From Plasmopara viticola (taxonomy: Eukaryota > Oomycota > Peronosporomycetes > Peronosporales > Peronosporaceae): a DNA stretch of 64,000 bases. The notes below the pieces were generated by a model. That model saw only the letters and a list, made by a program, of their open reading frames with translations, was not told the DNA's origin and did not search any database. Location: NCBI GenBank assembly GCA_001695595.3, contig MBPM02000050.1:372001-436000 (forward strand), written 5' to 3'. The position numbers were made by a program, and so were the translations under genes. The stretch's first letter is position 1. Each line of letters starts with the position of its first letter. Positions 21,001-33,500 of this stretch are shown one piece after another.

Positions 21001-21757
21001 GAAATGAAGCTTACAAAGTGTGATGCAGACCATTTTATATACGTCAAGCAAAATGACCATAAGTGGATCCTTGTGGCACTTTACGTTGATCACCTTGTAC
21101 TTGCATGTTATGATGTTAAGCTGCTGAAGATGACTAAAGAAGGCACTCAGCGAGCGATTTAAATTGACGGATCTCGGTCGACTTAGATTCTTTTGGTCAT
21201 GGAGGGTGGTAACCAAAACGTTTTAAGTGGTAAATTGTCCATTCGTCAGACTTGATTTGCGAGTAACATTTTCAAATGTTCGACATGGAAAAGAGTAATT
21301 CCACTAAGACGCCCCAAGATCGAGAACTCACATTGACCAAGTCTATGTGCAAAGGAGGGTGTTGTTGTCATGAAGAGATTATGTTAAGAGCTCCAATTCG
21401 GAATGCAGTCGGTTGCCTCATGTATTTGATTGCTGAGAATCGGCCGGACCTAGCAGCCGCAGTGGAAGTACTCAGCCAATTTGCCTCGGACCCATGTACA
21501 ACTCACTGGCAGTCACTTAAAAGAGGTTTTAGATAAGTGCAAAGAACATGGCGATACGTTCGTTATCGAGACCGAGACGGACTTCGAAGTTAGTCAGATA
21601 TAGATTGGGCAGGCGATGGTGAGTAGACGATGTATCAGCTGGACAAGCAAGGAATGGTGGACAGTAGCACTTTTCACAACAGAGGCTGGGTACATAGCTT
21701 CGACAGAGATAACTCAAAAGGCGACTCGGTTAAGCGAGCTTGGAAAAAAGTCAAGTA
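18070..21757 (+). pseudogene. Copia family 1 gag-pol, decayed (E3)
   Basis: The start codon at 18070 follows the LTR by four bases. Gag carries KFDSTNF..WKFKMQMVL, then breaks (a stop replaces the usual LWEV). Further on are a damaged knuckle (18720-18780), the protease segment (TWLV, near 18895, Asp to Tyr), pre-integrase LWHLRLG (about 19300), integrase (19500-19830; YTPQQNRAAERINRTL), linker, reverse transcriptase (20440-21150, split by an AT-rich insertion), and a partial RNase H. The 3' end is lost where RNase H joins the next LTR at 21757. Many lesions. Confidence 0.8.
20681..20865. mobile_element. AT-rich 177-base insertion inside E3 reverse transcriptase
   Basis: Between the FLN and YEDI codons of the reverse transcriptase lies an AT-rich segment (20685-20861) absent from all other copies. 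ATGA flanks it on both sides (20681-20684, 20862-20865), and removing it restores the protein order. Its ends share an imperfect inverted ATCT..CTGAAAA. It could be a miniature transposon. It ends in a TTTTATTTTCAG run that mimics a splice acceptor, but no convincing donor was found. Confidence 0.55.
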
Positions 21758-21938
21758 TAAAATGGGTAGGCGCGTGAAAAAAGGCGCACTCAAGATGACT
21801 GCACCCGAATGGTAAATCGTTGTGATTGGCTTGGATAAATTAATGGCTTAGAGATAGCATGTAGTTGCGAACTAAGGACCTTATAAATCTATGTACTTCG
21901 AATTTGCCATCTACAGCTCAAGTGACCTTTTTTCCTTA
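21758..21938 (+). repeat. Family 1 LTR, 5'-truncated (before E4)
   Basis: Begins inside the LTR at GGTAGGCGCGTG and runs through TGCACCCGAATGG, GTGATTGGCTTGGATAAAT and GACCTTATAAATC to CCTTA, followed by GGTTATGAGCCC. The first third of the LTR and the end of E3 were lost together at the junction. Confidence 0.75.
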
Positions 21939-21942
21939 GGTT

Positions 21943-24900
21943 ATGAGCCCAAGCCCCGCAGACTCTGCCTTCTTCGCCCCCACCTCTGACACCGCCTTCG
22001 CCGCCACCATGGACGCCACGCCGAGCCGGATCAACAAGTCTGACGAAATAAATTTTCATACGTGAAAGTTTAAGATGCGAACGTTGTTGGAGGCGCGCGA
22101 CCTCTGGGAAGTTGCGAGCGGGGAGATAAAGCATTGGCAGCTAAGAAACCGATGGACTAGTCGAGCTTTGAGTGTAAGGCCCGAAAGGCGCTGGCGATCA
22201 TCTGCCTTGCGATGGAGAACTCTCAGCTGCCACTGGTTCGCTCGGCCAAGGATGCGTATGATGCATGGTCAAGAATGGAGGGACACTTCGAGAAGAGGAA
22301 TCTGGCGAACAAGCTCATTCTTCGTCGCAGATTCTTCACGACGATGATAGAGGATGGCGACGGTGTGCGAGAGCACATCAACAAGCTTAAGACGTTGGCC
22401 AAGTAGCTTGACGCGGTGGGCGCCCCGGTGAGTGAGGACGACCTGGTAATCACGCTTCTCGGTAGTCTGTGTGAATCGTATCAGTTCCTCATCACGGCGC
22501 TGGAGTCGCGCTCTGACACGCTAACAAGGGTGACGTCGTGTCAATTACATGAAAAAATGAAAAGCAAGGGACAAAATGGCTCGATGGAGCCGCGCACGGG
22601 AAAGGATTAGCGTTTATGACGTCGGACAACAAACGGCAAAAGGGACGCCAAGCGACTGCTAAGCCAGCAGTGCGTGCCATTATTGCGGGTATCACGGGCA
22701 TTGGATCGCCAAGAGCCCTGTAATAATTCGTGAAAGCGCAAATCGGCAACGGCCGGCACAGCGTGCGAATATCGCGCAGAGCGAAGTCGATTGTGGTGAT
22801 TTTTTCTTCTCGGTTGGTGGAAAGGCAAACTCCACCAAGTCGAGTTGCGTATGGCTGGTCGACTTGGGTGCGACGCAGCACGTAAATTTTCAAAAGGTTC
22901 ATGAAGAATTACAAGGATATTTCTCTGGTGGACGTTCATCTCGCAGACGACGGTGATATTTGTGGTGACATTGTAATGTCTATGAAGACCATCCACGGAA
23001 TTAAGAAGAGCATGGTTTGCGAAGTATGGCATATTCCGAAGCTAATGCGCAATCTTTTCTCCGTTGGACGTTACACAAAGGATGTTGGACCAGTCACGTG
23101 TGAAACCGATGGCTATTTTGCTCAGGCAAAGGGAATGCAGTGAAAGCTTGGGGCCCGCGAGGGCAAAGGGTTGTTTAAGCTGTGTATGACGCCTGTCAGC
23201 ATTGACGAAGTCAATGTGAAAAGCTCATCGGGATGTCATGGGAAACCATTTCGTACCTCTGGCACCTTCGACTTTGGCACATTGAACATGATAGTCCTCA
23301 TACTATCGTCAAGATACACTATGGTGTTGGCAATGACCTTGCTTCCATTAAACAGTCGAAGCTGTGTGATGGTTGTGCGCTTGGTAAACAAGCACGAGTG
23401 AGTTTTATGCCAAAGTCGCCTCATCGTACAAAGAAACTGTTGTTGTTATTCACAGTGATGTGTGTAGACCTATGCCGTCGACGATTTTAGCGGCAAGCGG
23501 TATTTTTTCACTTTCACAGACGGGTACTTGCACATTACAACAGCATTATTGCTGCGAAATAAGTCTGTAGCTGCCGGCAAATTTGCTGAATTTGTTGCGT
23601 TTGCCGAAACTCGGACTGGCAAAGTTACCAAAGCTCTTCGCTGCGATAATGGTGGTGAGTACACATCGGGTGACATGGCCAACTTCTGCAAGCGACGTGG
23701 TATCGAGCAGAAGTTCACGCCACCTTATACACCACAGCTTATTAGAGTGGCTGAACGCATAAACCGAACCTTGGTGGAATGTGCAAGATGTATGATTGGG
23801 CACGCTGGACTGCCAAAGACGTATTGGGGCGAGGCTGTTTTGACCTCTGCTTTTCTTCGCAATCGTTGCCCGACGCGAGGTATTGCAATGGACGAATCGC
23901 CATTCCAAGTTTGGACAAAAAGGATACCTGTGCTGACGAATTTGAAGGTATTCGGATGCCATGCTTTTGTTACGGTACCGAAGGGGAAGCGCAGTAAGTT
24001 TGACGCTCGGTCAGTACCCTGTCGATTTCTCGGCTACTCGGAGCTTGAGAAAGCGTATTGAATGGAAGAAGAAGAGAGTGGTCGTGTGCTGATTAGTCGC
24101 AACGCAAAGTTTATGGAATATACTTTCGAGAGTGGCAGAAGCGACCGTTGCTATAATGAGTTTGCTAATTAAGATAATGACGAAGCAAGTGGTCGGGACA
24201 CCTCACAGCATGAACAAACGGATCACGGAACCAAAAAATCTGTGCAGGAAGAAGAAGTTGAGCCTGGTGGTAGGCGACACCAACGGCCCCAATCTCTCGA
24301 AAAGGCAGCTGAAGTACCAAAGTCTAAACGACAAAGTCGATAACAATCCTTTAAAGAAATGTCAGCCACAGCGCAAGACTTCGAGGCTGCGTACGTTGTT
24401 GATTTAGTGGGAAATTGGCCGACCACCTTAAAGTCGGCGATGGAACCCAACGACGCAGCTAAGTGCAAGGAGGCATGCGATTTGGAAATGGATTCGCTAC
24501 AAAAGAACAAGACATGCACGATCGTGCCTCTCTCAAAAGGACGCAAGGAAATTGGCAATCGATGGGTGTTTCGTGTCAAGGAGAATCAAGCCGGCGAAGC
24601 CGAACGATACAAAGCGCATTTGGCGCCTAAGGTTTTTCACAAGAGTTTGGCATTGACTATGGAGAAACGCTTGCGCCTGTGGCCAAGTTCACGTCTACCA
24701 GATTTTGCTCAGTCTGGCCACCAAGTACGGACTCACAGTTCACCAAATGGACGTCGAGACAGCGTTTCTTAATGGTCAGCTTGACGAAGATTTCTACATG
24801 GCGCAGCCTGATGGCTTTCCAAACACGGCCAATCCGGACTATGTGGGCAAGTAACAGCGGTCACTGTACGGGCTGAAGCAATCGCCCCGCATGTGGAACA

Positions 24901-25950
24901 AAGCCATTGACGACTTTATGTTGGGATTGGATTTCAAGAAGTGTGAATCGGATTACTGCGTGTACGTGAAGCGGGATGGCCAAGACATGATGTTCGTAGC
25001 GCTTTACGTCGACGATCTAGTTTCGGCTTGCAATACCAGTAAAATGCTTCAGAAACCAAGCACGCACTCAGCAAACGGTTTGAGATGACGGATTTGGGGC
25101 AGCTTAACTACTTTCTTGGAATTGAGATTGAGCAAGATTTGAAGATCGGGACTCTGACGATGCGGCAAACCAAGTTCGCGTGCGAGATTTGACCAAGTTT
25201 GATATTGATAAGAGGAAGTCCCATAGATCGCCGCAAGATCCAGGACTCAAACCAACTAAGTCCATGTGCGAAGGAGGATGCAAACACAGTGACACTATGA
25301 CCGGTGTGCCGTATTGAATTGATGTTGGTTACCTGATGTACCTTATGGTCGGCACTCGTCCGAATTTTGCTGCGGCAGTGGGAGTACTCAGCCAATTTGC
25401 AGCAGACCCATGTCCGACACACTGGCAAGCGTCGGAAAGAGCCACAAGTACGCACGGCATTATATTCCAAGCAGCGAATCATGGTGGACTGCAGGGATTT
25501 TCGGATGCGGACTGGACCGGAGATACAGTGTCACGAAGAAGTACAAGCGGCTATGCCTTTATGATGAGCGGTGGATGTGTCAGCTGGAAGAGCAAGAAAC
25601 AGCGTACAATGGCACTATCGTCTACGGAAGCTGATACATGGCATTGTCAGAGGCGTTTTTGTGTGAGTTGGGCGAGATGCCCCCGGACACAGCGGTCATG
25701 GTTTATGAGGATAATCAAGGCTCGATTGCACCAGCGAAGAACCCGTAGGCTCCCAAACGAACAAAGCACATCGGCATTCGATACCAATTTGTACGTAAGA
25801 AGGTAGAAGATGTTAAGTGCTTCTTGGGTATATATCTACTCTCGACATGCTGGCCGACATAATGACTAAGCCGATTCCTACGATGCAGTTTTGTCTACTT
25901 CGCAGCAATTTTGGTATGCAAAAATCGAAGGCTGCCGAGTCGAGTGAGAG
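21943..25950 (+). pseudogene. Copia family 1 gag-pol, nearly full length but broken (E4)
   Basis: Starts MSPSPADSA directly after the LTR. Gag is readable to about 22600, with a CAG to TAG stop at 22404. The zinc knuckle (22673-22715) has CHYC and His but its last Cys is Ser. Protease near 22845-22880, pre-integrase near 23240-23290, integrase 23470-24060 (RCDNGGEY; PQLIRVAERINRTL), linker, reverse transcriptase 24460-25110 (YVDDLVSA), RNase H 25330-25900 (SDADWTGD). Lesions include stops at about 23143 and 24061 and several frameshifts. A stretch of RNase H is almost identical to E10 (see findings). It has an LTR at each end, the left one truncated. Confidence 0.85.
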
Positions 25951-26278
25951 TGTAGTCAAAGATGCTGTCAAAAAAACGCCTCGACCAGCTTAGGAAGATA
26001 CAACGCCTCGACCAGCAGTGTTGGACTGGTAAGCTACTGGTACTGATACCGGTCAACGTTGCGACCAAGCTACAGTGACGTCATGGATTGGCGGGTGGAC
26101 AGGCGGACTCAAGATGAATGCGCCCGGATGGGAAGATGATTGCGCTCGGATGTAAAGTCGTTCTGATTGGCTTAGCTAAATGATTGGCTTGAAGGAAGCA
26201 ATTAGTTGCGAACTAAGGACCTTTAATATATTTACTTTGCAATTTGCCATCTACCGCTCAGGTGACCTTTTTTCCTTA
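25951..26278 (+). repeat. Family 1 LTR, type A (3' LTR of E4)
   Basis: Begins TGTAGTCAAAGATGCTG after a purine-rich GAGTGAGAG. The unit ACGCCTCGACCAGC appears twice, about 29 bases apart, an internal duplication not seen in other copies. TGACGTCA is at 26076-26083. Its end joins an integrase fragment rather than flanking DNA. Confidence 0.8.
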
Positions 26279-27921
26279 TAAATAAAGCATACTGGGGTGA
26301 GGCTGTGATGACCGCACCTTGTCTTCGAAACTGGTGCCCAACACGTGCTATTAGCCACGACAATTCGCCTTGTCAACTTTGAACTGACAAGAAACCTCTT
26401 CTGGCCAAACCTCAAAGTCTTTGGCTGCCATGCTTACGTGCATGTGCCGAATGAAAAGAAGTCCAATCTTGATGCTTGTTCGGTGCGACGTCAGCCTTTT
26501 TAATGCAGCAAGCACGAGAAAGCGTATCGTTTCGAAACAATTGAAAGCGGTCGATTGCTTGTGAGCCGAAACGCACAGTTCATGAAAGACATCTTTAGCG
26601 GTGGGAGACAAAAATACGGCTGTGATGAAGTCGTAATTCAAGACGAAGAAGAACCACACCAGGATGCAATACAGAGTGACGAGACAGTACATGAAGTAGA
26701 AGACCCAGCGGAAAAGGTTGACTTTGAAGACCCTTTAGGCAAGCGACACCAGCGTGCGCAGTCGCTGGGACTAGTTGCAAAAGTTCCGCGACCCAGGCGT
26801 TATAGTCACTGCCAAGGTCTCGAAGAGATGTCCGCCGCAGCTCAAGATTTTGAAGCTGCGTACATTGTTGTTATAGTGAGGGAAATGCCGACATTGTTTG
26901 GACTCAAATGACGCAGCCAAGTGGAAGAAATTGTGCGACTCGAAAATGGAATCACTACGCGAGAATAGGACCTGGACACTTGTGCCATTGCCAAAAGGTC
27001 GCAAAGCGATAAGCAACAGATGGGTGTTCCGAATCAAGGAGAATCAAGTGGGCGTGGTCAAGCGGTGTAAGGCGCCTTTGGTGGCCAAGGCATTTTCACA
27101 GCAGTATAGCGTCGACTATGAAGAAACGCTTGTGCCAGTGGCCAAGTTCACTTCGATTTAGATTCTTCTCAATCTGGCAGTCAAGAACAGCCTTACTGTG
27201 CATCAAACGGATGTCAAAACAACATTTTAAATGGGCCTCTCGATGAGTACTTCTACATGACACAGTCTGATGGGTTTGTTGACAAAAAGTATCCAAAATT
27301 CGTTTGCAAGCTTGAGCGATCGCTGTACGGATTAAAGAAGTCGCCGCGTATGTGAGACAAGACTATTCACGACTTCATGCTTCGACTCAAGTTCAATAAA
27401 TGCGTGTCCAATCTCTGCATCTACTTATGCGTGACGGCAAAAATATGATATTCATCGCGCTTTACGTCGACGATCTCGTTCTTGCTGGTAGCAGCTCAAC
27501 ATTGTTACAAGACACTACGCAAGACACTAAGCAAGCTAAGCGATCGATCTGAAATAACAGACATGGGTTAGCTCAACTGTTTTCTCGGCATAGAGATTAA
27601 ACAAGAATTAGAAGCTATTGAGGTGATCGCGAGTCAATCCAAGTTTGCGAGCGATATTCTAAAAAAGTTCAAAATGGACAACAGCAATCCCGTCAAGACA
27701 CCTCAAGATCCGGGCCTTAAGCTTACCAAGGGCATGTTCGAAGGAGGCTGTAAGCATTTCGAGACCATGGCAAATGTTCCCAACTAAAACGCGGTCAGCT
27801 ATTTCGATGTATTCGATAATCGGCACGCGTTCAATTTTTGCAGCAGCCGTTGGAGCACTAAGTCAGTTTGCAGCGAATCCGTGCCCGACTCATTGGCAGA
27901 GTTTTTCGTACAAGGTGAGAT
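26279..27921 (+). pseudogene. Copia family 1 fragment, integrase end to RNase H start (E5)
   Basis: Begins at AYWGEAVMTA of the integrase, directly after an LTR. Continues with the FGCHAYVHVP block (about 26430), the acidic linker (DEEEPHQD, 26640), reverse transcriptase (26900-27620; FRIKENQ, YVDDLVLAG near 27465-27490) and ends at NPCPTHWQ, about 27900. Stops include an in-frame TAG at about 27160. It is most like E13 in its linker. It is fused to a partial LTR at 27922. Confidence 0.75.
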
Positions 27922-28078
27922 GGAGAAAAGGCGCCTCGACCAGCAATAATGTACCGGTAGGCAACCCGTACTGTTACCGGTCAGTGATGCGACCAAGCAA
28001 CAGTGCCGTCATGGAAAGACGCGTGAGACAGGCGCCCTCAAGAGGATTGCACCCGGACGGGAAGATGATTGCGCCCGA
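27922..28078 (+). repeat. Family 1 LTR, type A, 3'-truncated
   Basis: Contains GGCGCCTCGACCAGC, GTTACCGGTCAGTGATGCGACC, a TGCCGTCA variant of the TGACGTCA site, and ends at GATTGCGCCCGA, where gag coding sequence begins. The promoter end of the LTR and the start of gag are missing. Confidence 0.7.
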
Positions 28079-30220
28079 ACTACGACACCGACTTTGCCGT
28101 TGCCATCGACACACCGCATCATCAAGTTCGATAAAACAAAATTTCGCACATGGAAGTTCAAGACGTAGATGGTGCTGAAGGTGCGCGACTTGTGGGAGGT
28201 GGTGAGCGGAGAGATCAAGCTGGAACACCTGATTACTGCGCCGGACTAGAACACCTTCAAGCGCAAGTCGAGGAAGGCGCTCGCGATCATCTGTCTTGTG
28301 ATGGAGGATCCGCAGCTACTGTTGGTTCGTTCGGCGAGTGGGCACACGACGCATGGTCTTGGCTTGAAAGACTCTTCGAGAAAAAGAGCCTTGCGAATAA
28401 GCTCTTTCTTCGTCGTCGCTTCTTCATAGCCAATATGAAAGAAGGGGAAGATGTGCTCGCGCACATAAACAAGATTAAGACGCTGGCGGAGCATATCGAC
28501 GCTGTGGGTGCCCCGATTAGTGAAGACGACCTGGTGATCCCACTTTTGGTAAGATTTAGCAACTCGTACGCGTTTCTGATCACGGCACTAGAATCAAGAG
28601 CCGACTCTTTGTCGTGAGAGATCGTCGCGTCTCGGCTGCTGCATGAAGACTTGAAGCGCAAAGAGCAAGGTGGCGGCGTCGACGGAGCCGTACACAGCCA
28701 AGGTTAAGCGTTTGCGATGACAGACAATGGACCACGCAATGGACAACAAGCGTCAGTGGAGGCTAGCAAAGGCTTTGACAATTGCGGAGAGCATGAGCAT
28801 TGGATTGCCGAGTGCCCGGATTGATTCGTAAGAATGCGGAGCGCAGCGACAGCAACGTGCGAGTGTCACGCAGAGTAACGATGATGACTCTGGCGACTAT
28901 TTTTTCTCGAGTTGGTGAAGCTACATATTCCGTCAAGTCAAGCTGTGTGTGGTTAGTTGAGTCGGGTGCCACTCAACACATGACATACTCGAAAGAGTAT
29001 AAGAAGAACTACAAGAAATTAAACCCAGTCGACGTGCACCTCGCGGATGACGGCGTGGTTTAAGTGGGAACGGGTAACATTGTTGTGTCGATGACTACGC
29101 CCCGCGGAATAAAGAAAGGTGTACTTACGTCAGTATGGCACATCCCGAAACTTTCGCGCAATTTAATCTCCGTTGGGCGTTTTACAAAAGATCTCGGTCC
29201 AATTACCTTTGAGCACGACGGCTGCTTTGCTGAGGCAAACAGTCTTCGCCGGAAATTAGGCGCCCGCGAAGGAAAAAGGCTATTTAAGCTCTGCATGAAG
29301 CCATTTTTGTGGATGAGGCCAATGTGACTAGTTCGTTGGGATGTCCTGAAGACACCACTTCGTACCTCTGGTACCTTCGACTAGGTCACATTGGTCACGG
29401 TAATCTTTCCACTATTGTTGTAAGAGGCTGCGGAGCAGGTAATACCCTTTGAAGTCAGTTAACAAGTGGGAGCTGTGTAAAGGGTGCGCTCGTGGCAAAC
29501 AGACGCGGGTAAACTTTATGAAGTCTTCCCTTAATCGGGCGACGAATGTTCCCGAGGTCGTTCATAGAGATGTGTGTGGACCTATGTAGACGAAAACGTT
29601 TAGCGGCAAGCGCTATTTCGTCACTTTTCTTAGGAGAAGTCGCACTTTTGTGCTGTTTACTTGCTACGAAACAAGTTTGAGGTGGCTGACAAGTTTGCCG
29701 CTTATGTTGCGCTGACCGAAAACCAGACCAATATGCGTGTTAGATCACTTCGTTGCGATAATGGTGGCAAGTACAATTCTGGAGCAATGGCAAAGTTTTG
29801 TGCAGAACGTGGCATTGGACAGAAGTTTACGCCACCATACACACCACAACTAATTGGAAATGCAGAGCGCATAAATCGTACACTTGTTGAGTGTGGCCGA
29901 TGCATGCTGGAGCATGCCGGTCTGCCAAAGCTGTAATGGGGTGAAGCTATTTTGACGGCTTCGTTCATTCGCAATCGATGCCCTACACGAGCCATTGATA
30001 TGATGTGTAACCGTTCCAAGTGTGGACTGGCAAAAAGCTTTTATTGGCGAGCCTGAAGGTGTTCAGCTGCCATGCGTACGTCTCACTTCTCAAGGAGAAA
30101 TGATCCAAGTTTGATGCTCGATCAGCTCGCTATCGGTTTCTTGAATATTCAGAGCATGAAAAAGCGTACAGGCTTGAAGAAATTGCTAGCGGTCGCATTA
30201 TGATCAGTCGGTGTTGCAAG
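28079..30220 (+). pseudogene. Copia family 1 fragment, gag to integrase (E6)
   Basis: Gag body from about 28120 to 28620 with a TAG at about 28250 and a TGA at 28615. The knuckle near 28770-28815 lacks its first Cys (FDNCGEHEHWIAEC). Protease VWLVESGATQHMT (28950-28990) has the catalytic Asp changed to Glu. Pre-integrase about 29360-29400. Integrase 29560-29990 keeps RCDNGGKY and PQLIGNAERINRTL. The frame breaks again near 29935 (TGG to TAA at the YWGEA motif). It ends at ISRCCK, cut by a minus-strand LTR. Confidence 0.8.
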
Positions 30221-30297
30221 TTGTCACTTGAGCGGTAGATGGTAAAATCCAAAGTGAATATATTTATTAGGTCCTTAGTTCGCAAGTACTTGCTACC
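30221..30297 (-). repeat. Family 1 LTR fragment, minus strand (left part of the E7 LTR)
   Basis: TCACTTGAGCGGTAGATGG, AAGTGAATATATTTATTAGG and CCTTAGTTCGCAAGTAC are the 3' end of a family 1 LTR on the minus strand. It stops at 30297 where the family 2 element begins. The matching remaining piece is at 34797-34838. Confidence 0.7.
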
Positions 30298-30577
30298 TGC
30301 TGAGGGTAACGGGTTTATGGTACAATGTATTAATCATTTAAGCCGAACCGGTACAATACGATCGCACGTTGATTGAACGAGCAGGACAATTGTGCGAGTA
30401 AGGAACGATTGCGATTAGACGAACTTGATGATAGGAAGAGCTAGTGCATGTCTCAGCAGCTAGAACTAACATTAGATAAACCACTTTCGAAACTTCCTTC
30501 AACAGCTCAAGTGCCTTCTTCGTTTTTCGTTCCCCGCAAGCTTCTCTCCACCCCTCCTTCGCTTCAAAATTTAAGCA
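30298..30577 (+). repeat. Family 2a 5' LTR
   Basis: 280 bases. Shares with the 3' copy GGTTTATGGTACA, CGCACGTTGATTGA/CACACGTTGATTAG, GATAGGAAGA, GTGCATGTCTCAGC and TCAACAGCTCAAGTGCCTTCTTC. The two LTRs differ at many positions and by indels, so this element is old. Confidence 0.8.
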
Positions 30578-33500
30578 GGTTATATGCCCAACTACCGTGT
30601 ACACTGCGCGAAAAGTCTCCACCAAAGTCTCAATCGACAAATATAACGGAGACAACTACGTGACGTGAAGCCGCTACATGCGTGGCGTGTTCCTGACCGA
30701 GTCAACGTGGCATGTGGTAAATCGCCAGACGACTCCTATCTTGACCGACTCTCGTGCCAAGGATGAGTACGTCGAGCTCAACAACATCGCCTTCGGACTA
30801 AATCTGTTTCACATGGACGCGGATTACCATCACGTCGTCGACGAATGCGAGGAAGCATGGGTCGCATGGGTGCGTGTGTAGACACTTTACGGTGGATCCC
30901 AGAAGGCTGGTCATCTATCTCAAGCGACAGCTCTTTAGCATGGAGATATCGGAAGGCGGTAGTGTGCTACAATATTGCAACGAGGTATTCAACATCAGCG
31001 CCAAGCTCAGCGATATCGACGCTGAGATGGAGGACGAAGACGTGACGGTCTGCTTGCTGCGCAGTCTCTTCAAGAGCTACGAACGTGGAACGTAGTGTTG
31101 AACTTGGTGATGAGCACTGCGGAGGATAAACGCAAGAAGTTGTCAAGGTGCTCACAAAGGGGCATATCAAGCGGCAGGGAAGACTCTGACAATCAAGACT
31201 GAAGACACGGCACGTGCGTTCAGCACCGATCGGAAGCCTTGCCAGTGCACGTATTGCGGGAAATTGGGGCACTCGGCTGAGCGGTGCTGGACCAAGCAGA
31301 AGAAAGAGAATCGGGGCTCTAAGCGCGGCGGCAACAACCGTGGACGCGTGGCTAACAATGTCCAGTGGCGTAACGACTGCGACGAATACGACGATCGAGT
31401 CGCCTTGGCAATCTCGCTGGAATGAGGCATGTCAACGACTAGCAACGCATCGGGACTCTGGGCCATTGATAGTGGTGCCGCGCATCTCATATCAACGAAA
31501 AAATCAAGTCGCCGTGCTTCATGAAGACCACGAAGGCAAATTGTCTGTTGCCGACGGTAACAAGGCTGAAGGGTGTAGGGACCATCATCGAACGGGTGGT
31601 TCTACCCAGCGGCAACGAGCGTGAAATCGAAATAAAGGATGCGCTATACGTGCCAAGCATGAGCAAAAATCTGCTATCGATTCCGCAGATCAACAAGAGT
31701 GGCCAGTTTCAGGTTATATTTGACGGGTCCAAGATGCACGTTGCTCGCAAGAAGTCCAAGCAAGTTGTTGCAACTGCGGATCTCATCAACGGACTCTACT
31801 GGCTTCGAACGCCGCAGCACTGTGCCAATGCAGTCGAACAAGGTAGCGATGTGGACTAACACGCTCGCATGGGTCATGCTCCGGTTGATGTCCTTCGCAA
31901 AATGATCGACAGCAGTCGCCAAGCCACCCTCTAAGTCATCTGGTCTGTGCCGAGGATGCCAGCAAGGAAAAATGATCCAAAAACCATACCCGAGCAATCC
32001 AAGCAAGCCCAAGTATACCCCCTTTTTCGACAAGTGTGGGCCAATGGAGCAAGAGTCGCTTGGTGGCAGCAAATATTTGCTGATCATCACGGACGAGGCA
32101 AGTGGGTGTATGGCTGGATTCTGTTTACGCGCCAAGTCGGAAAGTGAAGGCTGTCTGCGCAGGTACATCCTCAAGGTTGAGAAGCAGTTCGGTGCCAAGA
32201 TCAACTTTGTGCGTCAGGACGGAGCCAAGGAGTTTGCAACCAACTCCCTACTAAATTTCTACGATGATCATGGCATCGAGGTGCATCCCACAGTCCGCTA
32301 CGCGCACCAGACAAACGGCATTGCAGAGCGAGCCAACCAGACTATCGTTTCTATCGGTCGCAGCATGTGAGATCACGCTGGTTCGGACGAAACGTTTTGG
32401 GCTGAAGCGGCAATGGCAGCGATCTACATCAAAAATCGACTATCGTCTCCGAAGATTCCTGCCGAAACGCAATACGAAATGGTGTACAAGACCAAGCGAA
32501 GCGTCAAACACATGCGAGCATTTGAGTGCAAGGCTTTCATCCTTACACCAGGAGAAAAGACTCAAGAGAAACGCTAAGGCTCGTGATGGAATTTTTATCG
32601 GCTACGAGGAACGTTCTAAGGCATACCGCGTCTTTGACATCGAAGGAAGGTGGTGATCAGTCGCGACGTCAACTTAGACGAGTCAAGATTCGGCATTTTT
32701 GCGGAATTCTCAGACGAGGACGACCATGACTCGCTGTTCGACTTCGACCCCCTCGATACCGACCACTCAGGACCGACGTAGTTCAAACACACAAGAAAGC
32801 GCAAGCCCAACCACTCAAGCTCGCGCAACAGGATCTCAAATACGCGCTCAATAAGTCGAAACAGTGGTTTGGCAGAAGCAAGTGCTCCCGAACATCCCGT
32901 TCAGCCTCAAGCTAAACGCCGACCAGGCGTGTTCATTACGGTAGATGAAGAAGAAAAAGACGGCCAACTTCATGAAGATGGCACGTCTACAGCGGATGGA
33001 TCATGGCGAGCAAGTGCCAACGCTGTGAATATCACTGACCTTTTCAAACCAACGACATATCAAGACGCAGTTAATGGACCGGAATAGGTGCACTGCCGCA
33101 AAGCCATTGGCACCAAATGGGGTTTAAGATCAAGTGCAAAGCTGATGGATTGATTGAGTAGTATAAAGCGCGCCTTGTTGCAAAAGGGTTTAAAATGAGT
33201 ACGCATCGACTACACGGAGACTTTTTCGCCTGTTATCGAGTATGTGACCTTGCGAATGGTAATTGTGATCGCCAAGTACTTCGACTGGCCTCTTGACCAA
33301 CTGGATGTGGTGACGGCATTTTTGTACGGCGTCATGAAGGAGCAAGTATTTTACGCAACGCCATAAGGAGTTGAGCTCGATGATGACGTCGACTATCTCG
33401 AGCTGGTTAAGGCCATCTATGGACTCATGCAAGCCTCGCGAGTCTGAAACGAAACCTTCGGCGAATTCGTGTGCTCTAAGTTTCAGCTTTCACACCCTGT

